A program made the position numbers and the translations under genes. The notes beneath the pieces are model-generated. The model made no database searches, had not been told where the DNA came from, and saw only the letters and a list, made by a program, of their open reading frames with translations. Shown here in pieces: positions 32,769-45,700 of a stretch of 64,000 nucleotides of DNA. The DNA comes from Tetrahymena elliotti 4EA (lineage: Eukaryota > Ciliophora > Oligohymenophorea > Hymenostomatida > Tetrahymenidae). Position 1 is the first letter of the stretch. Each line of letters opens with the position of its first letter. The stretch lies in assembly GCA_000231825.2 (NCBI GenBank), contig JH720321.1, forward strand, positions 500,761-564,760, written 5' to 3'.

Positions 32769-34431
32769 TTGGGCAGTTGATATATAAGTAGTTGATTAAC
32801 TTTTATAATAATTCTATTTGTAATTTAAGCAGGTTAGTTGTTTTGAATATGGTAGTTTTTATTCAAAAATAAAACAAATTATTAGTTTTCTTTTGTTTTT
32901 TTAAAATTGTTAATCTTTAATCTTAATTCTCAACCCGAAAATATAAATATATATTTAAATTTTTTCTGGAATAATTCTAAAATTGTATAAAAAGAAAAAT
33001 TGAATGTCTCCTTTATTTCTTGTAATTCAATTTTTTCTAGAAAATAAAAAGATAGACTTAGGTAAATCTTACATTTTTTAAATGCTTAATAAATTAATCC
33101 CAATCCTTTTATTGATAACATGCTTTAAAATAAACCTAGACTTTTAGCATTTTACATATTACCATTTTAAAATTCATGAAATAAAAGATTTAAAAAGGCT
33201 TTTTTGTGATTAAATTTGTTTCAAAAAGGATCCTAGAAAGTGCTTTATTACTTTTTATTAAAATTTTTTTCTATCAAAAAAAGAGAAGTTTTTAAGAATT
33301 TCTATAGATTAATTAATGTAAGTTTTCTTCCATTTGGTGGTATTCCTAATAATTTCTGATTTTAATAAAAAGTAATCATTGAATTATTTTCTCCATGCTT
33401 TTAGACATAAATTTGACTTATCTAAATTTTAACCTCTCAAATGCTCAAAAATCTTACTGATTTTAAAACCGTTTAATTGCATTAATCAAAAGCTAAAAAA
33501 TCCCTATAAAATTTTATGATAATCATATAAATATAAATGTGTAAACTCAATTATTATTGATTGATATTAGGAATGTGTTAGGATCAGAATTTATAAAAAA
33601 TAATTAATTTCAAATCGAGTTTACAATTTAAACAAGAAAGAAAAAAAATAGAATGTAAACCATATAAATCAACTTAAGTAAAATCAATCAGTACAGCATT
33701 TTTTTATTTATAAAAAGGTTTTTTATTAAGTGGTTTTAAATTATTTTTTCTGATAAAAATATCTTGCTCAAAATCAGTTTGTTAAATAATTTAAATAGAT
33801 GTTGGATTTTCTTAACTAATTGACTTTGAAAGAATTAATTATAATTCAGTTGATATTGTTTCAAATGTATTTTAAGATAAGTAAAAAAAAATGCAATTTT
33901 GTTTAATTTTATCATGTAAAGAAAAAAAATCTAAAATTTATTGATCAAGAATATGTATTTTTCATTTAATTTTTAAATTTATCAAGAATAATTAAAGATC
34001 ATTTAAACTCAAATATAGACAAATAAGCAGAACCTTTCTTTTTTATATAAAATTTTTTGTTTATTTTCACTTTTGATTTATGTAGCAAATCAAATTAAGA
34101 AATGCAAAAATATAGAATTACATTATAAATAAAAATATATTTGATTCTTAATTTTTCATACAAGAGAAGGAAGGTATTTAGCAAAAATAATTAACTTTAA
34201 GAAGAATGTATTAAACAGTTTTTTGTATATAATGTATGTAGGAATAGTTTAGTTTAAATAATTTGGATAAAGTTATTTGAAAATTAGTTAATAATTTTTT
34301 ACTATTTTTATTATTATTTGAAAATGAATAATTAAAATTTTGTTAATTGTGTTGTTATAAATATTTACTGAATTTATTGAAAAAAAAGTTTGGTTGGTTG
34401 TATGTTCAGTTCCTTACTATTTTGTTAGTTA
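32769..34431. other. 1.66-kb AT-rich spacer between two ABCC genes
   Basis: No coding frame. Contains presumed promoter of the 26957-32768 gene and 3' flank of the 34432-41110 gene. No ABC-like remnant is visible, so the two transporters are adjacent without a decayed copy between them. Confidence 0.5.
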
Positions 34432-37400
34432 TCAAATTTCTAAGTTAGACTTAGTTTACTGCCTGTTTTGAGAAAAATTCAAGTCTTATATTATTTGACT
34501 TGATTAAGCTTCATTTGAAACAACACCTGATTCAAGATTCGTTTTCATAATCGATGTTTCTGCTAAAGAGGGAAGTTGATTTCTATTATTGCGAATATTA
34601 ACATTTGTAGTATTCTATAAATTGATAAATCTATTTGCTTGACCTTGCTTGTAAAGATTATTGTGAATTTTATATTCTTCAGAGCTAAAAGTGAAGGTAC
34701 AATTCAAACCTCTCTCTGTTCTTTGTGTATTAAGAATTTCGTTAAAAGTATACAATTAATTACTTTTATTATTATTATTATTATCTTCAGGTAGTACATT
34801 AGCACTAGCGCTAGCGCTCTCTTATTCTTTTTTTACGGCTAATTATTTCATTTCTTCTAAGAAAATCATACCATTTTCCATAATCAAATTTCTGAAAAAA
34901 CCTAATAAATTAATAAATGATATTAGGTATTAGATTTTTTTTAAATAAATAATTTACTTTATTCTTTATTAATGAGATTCAAAGGAGTATCGAATTCTTT
35001 TAGTGTTCCTTTATCTAAAACTAAAATTTTATCATATTATATAATAGTCTTTAGTCTATGAGCAATTGTAATAACTGTAGCCTTTTAAAAATAAGAATTT
35101 AAATTTATTTCAATCAAATTATTTTTAAAAAGTAAAAAAATTGGTTTTTTTGATAACTCTTTGAAGATAAATAAATAAACCAAAATTTACATCTTTAAGT
35201 TCTTGCTTTATGAGGTTTTAAATTAAAGAATCAGTCATCTCATCTATGCTTGCTGTGGCTTCATCCATCAAAAGAATTTTTGGCTTTTTCTTTAATAGAA
35301 AATAAATATTATTTTTTGTTTATTTTAAAATTTAATGTTACAATTAAGGCTCTTGCTATACAAATAAGCTAGCGTTGGCCCAAAGAAAAATTAGATCCAC
35401 CAGATTCTATGACTAGATTCAGCTTACTAATTTAATCATCTTTTTAGTTTTGGCTCATTACACTAGTTTATTTCATTCTATTTTTCTCTATGGCTGATGC
35501 CTTTTTATCTTGTTACTTTTCTAAAATTTAATTAAGCTAATCCCAAATGCTCACTTTCTTTAATATCTCTACAATTTCTTTCTCTGGATACTGATTAAAT
35601 GGATCCACATTTTCTCTTAGAGTACCTGAAAAGAGTACAGGCTCTTAAGGGATAATCATTACTTTTTATCTCAGTTCGTGCAATCCAAGTTCACGGATAT
35701 CCTATCCATCTAAAATAATTTTGCCAATTTCATTCTAATAAAAAAATATTTAAATAAAGAGTTAGTGATGTTAAATAAAAGTTACATTTTAATCGAAAGC
35801 TATTTCAAGTATTCTTAATATTCCAAGAGTTAAAGTTGATTTTCCACATCCAGTTCTACCAACAACGCCTTTTTAAATGAAATAAAAATTTCAGAATTAA
35901 TTTTTTAAAATAATTTAAAAATTTACCAATTTTTTGGTTTTTCTCAATTTTAAAGCTGAGATTATTTATGACTTGGGGTAGCTCTTGTCTATATTTTAGA
36001 GAAACGTTATCAAATGCTATTTCTCCATTATTTGGCCAGTTTGGAGGAGCTTTGCAGTCATCCCAACTGCTTTCTTGTGGATTAGAATCAATCAATTCAA
36101 TCATTCTCACTAATGCATTCATATTAGATTCAGTATCAGCTAATAATTTAAGTGTAAAACTAATAGTTTAAGAAATCTAAAAACTAGAGGAGAGAGCCAA
36201 TCCGATTAAGGAAACATCAGAGACTAAATTGAAATCTTTGCTAAGCACACTGAAATATGCACAAATAGAAACAACAAAAAGTCCCATCAAATCAGTAACT
36301 ACAGATACCCATCTATTACACTAGTTTTAGTTAATAAAACTAACAATGTAATCTCTTTGCCTAAAAATAATTATTTAAAAAATAAAATTAAATTGTAATT
36401 TAATGAGTAGAAAATTACTTTTAAAGCATTTTATTCATGAAATTTTGTTATTTTTTAAATGCTCTAATGATAAATATGCCATTTGTTGTTTCTTAGAAAT
36501 GAGAAATAACAGGACCTCTTGTACTTGCTTCTATCTTTTTTATTTCTCTTGAAGTGATTAAATAAAACCTAAAAATTAAAAATTAATTTATTGTTATAGC
36601 AGATAGAGAATATTTTAATTACTTGATGATGATAAAGTAGATGTAAAAACAAAGGACACCGAGAATAATAAAGTGAGGAAAGATAATGCCAATTGTTATG
36701 ATAACAGTTACTAATTAAAATATGTTTGTAAGAGCAAACTTCATATTCCAAGGTAAAGTGCTATTTTGTAAAAATAAAATTATAATTGATTGATTAAGAA
36801 AGAAAGAAATTGATAAGTACCTATCTAAATCATCTTGATCCTTTGTTGTTCTAGCTATGATTTTACCAATAGGAGTCACATCATACCACCATTGAGGAGT
36901 ATGTAGCAATTTCGAAAGTAATTTAGCCTAGAAAACGTTTGAACTGTTTGTTGTGAATAAACTAAATGTGTAGCCTCTTAAATAGATAAATATGGCTTAA
37001 AAAAATCCAAAAATAAAATAAAGGATCATGTAGAATAAGTTTGTTTCATTAAAAGCATCTCCACTCCACTAACCAATCCACCTAATAAAATAAAAATTAT
37101 TTTTATTAATAAATAAATTTTTTAACAAAATTACCAATCAGAAATAATTTTAAAGGCCTAAGAGAGTGAGAAACTCAAAAGCATATTGAATGTAGCACAT
37201 TTTCCACCTGAAACTATGTATCTCTTGTACACTGAATAAGGAATGGAACCTTATATTTGTAATTATAAATTTTTAATATTAGATACATATCAAATATTCA
37301 ATTAATACTATCTTCGAATTATTTATCTTCTCCCAAATGAGATAAGTTGAAAAAACTTTTTCTAATTTCAGATCTCCTTATTGAGAATCTGCTTCTTTTC

Positions 37401-40400
37401 CTCATAGGTGACATAGCAGACCTACTAATTACACTTACTTCTTTTGAACCTTGTCTTGAAAATTATCGAGACATCTCTTTAGAACTTTGTTTGGAGAATT
37501 ATCTAGAATCTTTTCTTGAAAGATTATCTGCTAACTTTTGAAAGTTCAATAACCTTGATCTTTAATCAGCAAAATTAACTATTATTTTTTTCAAAATTTG
37601 TATTCAATTAAACAGAAAAAATAATGATTTAAAAAAGATAAGTTACAGTCTTGGACTTGCTCACTAATATCTTATAACTGCTCTTTTATTTTTCTAGCTT
37701 TCCTTTAAAATTAAACTCTTTCTTATTAGTAATCTTCTTCCTCTTAATTAGAGCTTTTACTTTAATTTTCATGGCTTTCTAAGCTTTTTTGTGAGGTTGA
37801 GGAACCACTATCACTACTAGAATCAGAACAAGAATCTTCACTATTAGAATCACTAATTTCTACTCTATCATCATCATCTGATAAATTAATTTCTTTTTCA
37901 TTAACTAATGTTAATTTTTGGTATTCTGGACAGTTCTTTTGTAAAGATTCATGAGTTCCAATATCAGCAATTTACCCCTCCTTCAAAACAATGACTAGTT
38001 AAATAATTTTTATAAATTATAATTAATTAAATCTGTATAAAATTACTCTTTTAAATATCTTCAATAAAATGTATAGCATGAGTAACAAAAATAACTGTTT
38101 TTTCTTCTAATTCCTCACATATAATATCATAAAATATTAATTTGCCAACATGGGCATCAAGAGCACTTAAGCAATCATCAATAAGATAAATATCTGCATT
38201 GGCATATACTGCACGAGCTATACCTATTCTTTATTTCTGCCCTCCAGATAAATTTACACCTCTCTCTCCAATCTCTGTGAGATCTCCAAGGGGAAAAACC
38301 TTTTGATAATAGATAAATAGTAAAATAAATTGAAAAAATAAAAATTACTTCTTTATTTTGTAGATCAACAGTTAATTAACATTTCTCAATAACTTTATGG
38401 TATCTTTCCTCATCAAAAGGTAATCCAAATATGATATTATCTCTTAGAGTTGAGTTTTACAACCATGGCTTTTTTTTAAGCAAAGATTATTTAAATTTAT
38501 TTTTTCAAATTAAAAAAATTTTTTTACTGATTAGGGAATATAAGAAATAGAGCCATTAAGTTTTAGATTACCAGAAGTTTTTACCATTTCACCTAAAATA
38601 GCGAGGAGTAAGCTACTTTTGCCAGAAGCTACTTAGCCAACAATAGCAATAATTTCTCCTGCTTCTATATGAAGGGAAATATTTTTTAGTGTAATTAAAT
38701 CTCTTGAAAAGAACTACTCAATAGGATTTAATTGGAATTATCTTTGTTCTAATTATTAGACTTATTCAGCAGTAAAAACTTAATTTTTCTTTACATTTTT
38801 ATTTTCAGCTGTAAGTAAATTTTTTTATTGTTTGGTAGGGTCAACTGGTATCATAGTATTATTTTTTTAACCAATTCTTTTGTTATATTTACTCATGCTA
38901 TTATGAACAGCAGATTTTAAAGAATCCCAAGAAAACGATGCATTTTCAATAACAATTTAACCAATATCTAATTTATCATCATTAAATTTTTCTATTTCAA
39001 TTTCTTTTTCTTCAGCAGAAAAAAATTCATTTATTCTTGCTGCAGAAGTCGTTGCATTTTGTTACAAGAGAAGTACTATTACAATCATTTTTAATGGATT
39101 TAGTAATAAATTTAGTAAACTGATAATGGTATAAGCTGTACTTGATTCAATATCTCCATATAACCCAGCATAAAGACCAAATATAAATAAACTTATAGCT
39201 ATTGGAGTAGAGTTCATAATAACTTCTACAACTGTTTTAATAATTTAGTTTTCAATTAGATTATTAGTTTCAATTTTTCTGATTCCTAATATCCTTGAAC
39301 TGATTATTTCTTCCCATCCATAATACTGTTATAAAAATATATTCAGTAAACGCTATTAATTTTATTATACTTATTTATTACTTTTATAATTCTGATGTTC
39401 TCAAAAAATTCATTTAATTGCTTAGATCTTTTATCTGTCCATTAAAGTATTACTCTTCTCAGTTTAAAAGCTTTCGAATTCACAATTTTTTATAAATAAG
39501 CCCCTAAAAAGAAGAAAAATGGAGTGGCTATTCCAATTAGCCCAAGTTCATAAATAATAAAAGCAACAGCTACAAGAACAATAATTGGACCTGTAATCAT
39601 ATTTTATGCCATCATAACATATCCAAATATAGACTGAGAATCAACCGTTACTAAATTCATTGTTTTACCTAAATTTATAGAATAATAAAACAACTTAATA
39701 ATAACTCATATTTGACATCATTTTTGCAAATTAAATTATTAATTGAAATAGAAAGATTTTTAATAATTTTAAATAACAAGCAATATTGATATTGTTTTTT
39801 AAAATCAATTTTTATTCAGTTTTTTTAAATTAATTCAATTATAGATAAATAAATATATTTATTTATTTACCTGAGTCATAATATTTTCTTGATGAAGCAG
39901 ATAATTTTAAAATTTTATTATAAATTGAGGTATTTAAGGCATTTAAAACTTTTATTCCTACTCTGTTAGTAAGATGAAGAGAATGTTGAAGGAAAAACAC
40001 TCTTAAAAGATATCCAAAAAAAATAATAGTTGCGTAGGCATAACCATGCCAAGTCGGTTCATTTTCATCTTTTAGAAACTTAATAATATAATTTAAGACT
40101 ATAGGTCCTACAAACTAAATTACATAAAACAAAGAATAATTTAAAGAAAGTAATTACAAAATAAATTTAAATAAAATATACTAAATTTTTGGCTAGTAAA
40201 AATTTGAAATAATTACTATCTTGGTCGATAAAAAAGTAACAAAATTTTTAAAATTTTTTAAACTTTAAATAAATATTGCCATTTAAAAAGAAATGTAAAT
40301 TAAATTTACTTACTTGACAAAGGTTACCTAATAGAGAAAGAATAGTAGCAATTACATATTCTTTCATATTCATATCTTTAATAATATTATATAGCATATT

Positions 40401-41110
40401 ATCGAGTTAAATCTTTTATTTTGCAAATTATTTCTCTTCTTTTAAGAATTCTTCTTTCTTATATGTCTTATTTTTTTTGCATTAAGTTAATTTTTTGATG
40501 TGTTCTACTTTAGACTATAGATATTGATTGCTTTTCTCTGTCATTTATCCTAAAAAATTCTTTTCCATATAGTTGTATGCAAATTCTGGAGTTTCTTCAT
40601 CAATGCAATCATACAAATCACTTGCTTTTTTCATTTTAAAAAATAAAGCTAAAAATATATCTCTTAAATATTTTAGCATAAACTAACTAGTTGCTTTTTG
40701 ATATATGGGTTAAAAAATCCTATTATCAAATTACTCCTACTATGTAATTATGTTGAATAAAAGAATAAAATACCATCTAAATTTCTTTTCTATTTAATGC
40801 ACAAGCGCCCAGTTTTTAGAATTTCTATTGTCCATGAGAATGTCATGGCTGAAAAGAAAGATGCTGTTTATTCTAAATTTTGCTTGTATACTTTATTATG
40901 ATATCTTGGTGTCCCGCCACCTGGCTTGTCTGAATTTTGTTTTGAGAACTTACTCTTTTATATTCCCGATTTGATTGTTTGAAAAGCATTGTCTTATTCT
41001 TAAAATGAAAGCTAATTTGAGTTTCTCCTGCTTGAAGGACTATTTTACCAATTCGCTGAAGTCCTTTTAGTCTAAACCTAATTATTTTTTTTGAGTACCT
41101 GACTTAACAT
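34432..41110 (-). CDS. ABCC/MRP-type full ABC transporter (second intact copy)
   Basis: Start ATG at 41110 ([20 protein letters not shown]), TGA at 34432-34434 after QTKSNLEI. The N-terminal exon is Ser/Gln/Lys-rich, contains [16 protein letters not shown] and leads to the pre-TMD motif [20 protein letters not shown] following exon reads [23 protein letters not shown]1 is about 40400-38880. NBD1 has Walker A GQVASGKSS, signature LSGGQKQRIGIARA and Walker [18 protein letters not shown] Ser/Asp/Glu-rich linker occupies about 37920-37300 and TMD2 about 37240-36120. NBD2 has Walker [14 protein letters not shown], variant signature NFSLGQRQLICIARA and Walker [14 protein letters not shown]. Beyond NBD2 is a C-terminal extension of roughly 150 residues containing an Asn5 tract, absent from the sister gene. 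Family function is ATP-driven export of conjugates; substrate unknown. Shared motifs and adjacency indicate tandem duplication with the 26957-32768 gene. Confidence 0.92.
34766..34783 (-). repeat. (ATT)n trinucleotide run encoding poly-Asn
   Basis: Six ATT-phase triplets on the plus strand read as AAT repeats on the coding strand, giving Asn5 in the C-terminal extension of the second ABCC transporter. A likely polymorphic microsatellite. Confidence 0.7.
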
Positions 41111-41381
41111 GTTACTTAATCAATTGCTTATATTGATTAACTATCTATAGACTTTTACCTTTAATCACTCGTATTTGGATTTAACTTATTTTACTTTTTT
41201 TTTTAAAATTATACAATTTTTTTAACAAAATTTTTCTTGTGTTTGAAGTAAATAGAAAATCTAAAATTTTTATGAATTGATTACTGGAGTATATTCAATA
41301 AGCATAAAAATATAAATAATCAGGCTTGATAAATAAATCATTTATCTTTGATTGGCCGATTTTTCTAATGCATTTAAATAC

Positions 41382-41741
41382 TAATCAATCAAAATATGTA
41401 ATTTTTTTTTGAATAAATTTTTTAAATCCATAAAAATTACTCTCTAACAAGTCGATATTTTTGTAATAATTTTTGTTTGTAAAATCTGTAAATTTACGTT
41501 GTAAAGAAGTATTACAAGATAAATTTTCAGAGTTAAAGAAACCATCAACACAGTATTTTCTTAATATTAGAAAAAAACAAAAAAAAACTATCAATAAAAT
41601 TAAAACTAAATTAAGGTAAGTAGCACTGATGATTGTAATTGAAGATTGTTTTAATATGAGGAGATAAATTACAGTATTTTTAAACAACAAAAAAGCAAAC
41701 ATTTTTGCTTTGCTTGAGAAACTTTGAACAAGATTAATCAA
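41382..41741 (-). CDS. Possible small membrane protein, 119 codons
   Basis: ATG at 41741 to TGA at 41382-41384, 118 residues. One strong hydrophobic helix (LNLVLILLIVFFCFFLILRK, about residues 43-62) is followed by a Lys/Asn/Phe-rich tail. Not recognised. Against it: no TAA or TAG glutamine codon occurs in 118 codons although neighbouring genes use them freely, and composition is close to the surrounding spacer. It could be chance, or an exon of an unrecognised gene between the ABC transporter and the channel. Confidence 0.25.
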
Positions 41742-42793
41742 ACTTATTTTATTTTCTAAATATGGTTTAACTTTTATGGAAAGAAAGTATTTTTTTATCT
41801 TTTTAAAAAAAACTACTAAATAAAAATGTGTGAATAAATTGTTCTGATATTTTAGAAAATAGATTTATTTTAAAGAAGAACGTTCAACGATTAAATTTAC
41901 AAAAAATTTTTGTTAATTTATTGAGAAGAGAAGTGTACTTAAATTAATTAATCCTTACTAAATATAGTTTCCAATATTGATTGATATTTATTGAAGTGTA
42001 ATTTAAATTTTTATCATTTCATTTACCAATCATTCATTAAACAAATTAATTTAATTTATTTCCTTTTAAAAAATATTTAAATAATGTATTTTTGAATTCA
42101 ATTTTCAAAAGGCTTAAAAACTATTGAATAATCAGAGAGCGTGTTACAGCAAATATAATAGTTTGGGAAAGTATATTTATCAATCTTTTGGTTGATTAGA
42201 GTAAAAAAATTTATTTAATCGAAATTTAGTCTTGTTTAATGTAACCTAATAAAGATAATTTTGAGTATCAAAATTTTAAAGTAATCCAAAAATATGTGAT
42301 ATCAAAAATTTGAAAAATATCTTAAATCCTTTATAATATTCTACGGCCAAATTTATCAAAATAGAATCAGCTTTGGTATGACTTTTGAGAACTAATTTGT
42401 CATATTGTTTTATTTAATAAAAAATAAGGTGATTCTAATACGAATTAAGATTTATGTTAATTGTATAAAATCATTATAAAGTAGTAGAGTATTTGGTGAA
42501 TGACTAAATAATCACTCATTTAGTAAAAAAGAAAAGAATCATTTACCTTTATAATAAAAATAATTTGAAGCAGAGCATTAATTAAGTTAGAAAATAGATT
42601 GATCCCACACATAATTCAATATTAAGAAATATCTCCAAAATAAAATTAAGGATTTAAAAAATATTAGCTTGATTTTAACAAATAAATTTTATTCAAATGA
42701 AATTTAATATTTTTCTATAATTTTGAAAGGACTATCTTATCCATTTAATATTTATTATCACAGGTGATAATTTGATTACAATTTAAATTAGTG
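41742..42793. other. AT-rich spacer
   Basis: About 1 kb without recognisable coding or RNA sequence, downstream of the potassium channel gene stop. Confidence 0.5.
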
Positions 42794-45700
42794 TCATTAC
42801 TGATTTTAGTAAGAGAAAAACGATTTAAATTAGAAATCTTTCTTAAGTAAATTAACTAAAGTTAGTTTATGCGCATTTTTTCTACCCTTAATCCTAGTAA
42901 TCTTCTATGTTTAGTCTTTCTTAGATTGCACTTTTCTTTAGAATTTTTGAAAGCTTTTAAGCACATTTGAAACATTGTTGTTTGGAAAATAGGATTTATA
43001 TTCTCTTTAGCTGTCTAAATCTAATTAAATAAATAATTCGTGCTCTTAATTTATTTCTTAATTGTTATTAATTAATTGATCTATTTTTTGGATCTACTGT
43101 TAATATTACCATGCATCAAATTTTTATTAATTTATATTTGAGTTTTCTTAAATATGAGAAGGATTAATTGCTTTTTACTAAATCTAATTCTTTTAAAAGA
43201 AGTTTTTATCCTAGCTCCCTCTTTTTTACTGAGCTAAGCTATACTTTTGCTAAATAATTGAGCTCATTAAAGTATTTCCTTTCTTAAAATTTCCTTATAG
43301 AATTATAGAAGTATTTTACTGTGTATTATTAATTAAAGTTGATGATGATGTATTCGAGTGGCTATTTGAAGCATTTAGTTAATTATTAATTTCACCTTAG
43401 GAATTGTTTATAATTTAATCAGATATATTTGTATTTTGTTATTTAGAATTATTTTCTGTTTAATCCTTATTATCTGATTCGTTTGTCTTTCTGTAATTTA
43501 ATAATTCCTTTTTACTGCCACTTAAATTTAATTGCTTTTACTAAAAATCTATAGAACTTGTTTTCTAATAAAATTAGCTTGAGCACTCTTTGGCTTTTTA
43601 TCTTACTAGCAAGAACTATTAATGCGACAATTATAAATTAGAATTTTAGGACTATTCATCAAAATAAATGCTGTCTTTTTATTCAATTTTTATTGTATTT
43701 GATGAATTTATATTAAAATTTTCTATTGTAACTTTTTCTGTTTAGGTGATATTTTATTTAGTGTTTTCATTATCTGAATCACTAGTTTCAACTTCACATT
43801 CAATTACAGGTTATTTAGCATCATAAACATTTTATTTATTACTTGTTTATGGTTTGCTTATATTACTCTCTTAAATTGTTGTGTTATCAATATCATCTAC
43901 CATTTATTAATAATATTCACAAAAGGTGTCATCTTCTTCTTCTCCTTCAATGAGTTAGATTTAGTTATTTTCCCAACGAAATTAAGGGACAAGCATGTAA
44001 AAATATAAATCATCAGAGTTCATTATTTCTTCTTCTGCTTGAGAGTCTATATCATTAAATTCATTATCTGTTTCATTTATGTACTACCACCTAATTTCTC
44101 TAAGTACTTTTCTTTAAAAAAATTAAAAAAATATGTCTGAAAAATTATCAAAATTTACCTCACTATTTTATTTTTAGAAAGCGTATTAAATTTTTATGAA
44201 CAATTTCTGATCCTTTTTTCCCTTACTTGAGATCTATCTATGTTATGTCTATAAATCGTTAATACAGGTTCTCTCCTCTTATCATAAAATGGACATTTCA
44301 AAATTTCATGCCCTCGCTAATTACAGCTAAAGCAAGTCTAATCTGTGTATCTTTTGTAAATTGTAAGGTTATCCCTGATTCTGCAATAATTTTCCTAATT
44401 TCGAAAATTAATTTTTGGTTAAAAAAGTAAAAAGAATCTAAGCGTTACGTAATCTCTGGGGAATTGCTTTAATACTGACAAAAAATCTTTTTTATTACAG
44501 TAAGCCAAGTAAGTAGTTTCAGAACTTATTGCTCCAATTTATTCCTAGTATGAAGTAAAAAAACCAAACATCCCTAATGTGTCACCAGTCTGTAAAAATT
44601 AAAAAATAATTTGAAAAGCAATCCTTTATTATCTATTTATTATTTATTTACTTTAGCCACTCCAACAACCTTTCTTTCATTGCTTATATCTTAAAAGATT
44701 TTTACCTCACCTTAGTAAATAAAATAAATATTTTCATTTTATGCATGCTCTGAAAATATGCAATCTCCTGGCTGAAATATGTTCTCCTTCATATGTAAGC
44801 AAAATTAATCTCTAGCCTTTTAACTGAAATTTTGTTTAAATACTTTACAGTTAACAAGAATTTTCCCAAAAAACTCCTTCTTAAACTCTGATTATATATT
44901 CTATGAAAGATTTTGAAGAATTTCTTCACCTCTCAAGTGTTTATTAGCCTAAGAAATATTTTTATACTCAATAGCTTTAAGAATTTAAAGCTAAACTTTC
45001 TTGCTAATCTACCTATTGCTCAAATATATGTTAATGTCATATTTCTATTATCTTTTAAAATAAAAACATTAATCGAACTCTGTTAAATTAAAATAATTTA
45101 CTTATAATCACTCTCTCTTTTCGAGATTTCTTAGAAAATAGCTCCTAATGTTAGCATTTAAAAAAAAATTAATTTAAATTAACAAAGCAATTATTTCTAA
45201 TTTAAAAAATATAATGCTGGGCTTTTTCCTCAAAAAAGAAATTAAAGTTTGAATTACCTATTGTGTTAATAGAATAACCAAATAACCCACTGCTTATGAC
45301 TGTAATAACTATTACATACTACTTTTCAAGATAAGATATAGGAACGATGTCTCCATAACCAACAGTAATCATAGTAATGAATGCAAAATAAATACTATTT
45401 ATGTATCTTAATTAAACTTTATCGTCTATGAATTAGAACTAGTTCAGCCAAGTTTGATCACTTCCTTTTTATATTTCTGATAATGCACAATAATGGAATC
45501 CACAACCTACAAAATGAGCCATTAAAACTACTAAAAGAAGTAACTTAATTAATTCAAAAGATGTGTTGTACTTTTGTTAGAGCTAAAAGTGCTCATCTAT
45601 CATTCCTATTAACTAAGGTAGCTGAAAGACTCTTAGCATGCATATCCATTAAATTAATTTATATTCATCACTTTGAATGAGATAACTCAAAGTTGTTATT

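Noticed and set aside
34385..34402. ttggttggttg, reminiscent of a breakage sequence or G/T-rich telomere-like tract.
   Set aside because: Too short and not matching GGGGTT repeats or the 15-base breakage consensus; lies in the 3' flank of the ABCC gene.
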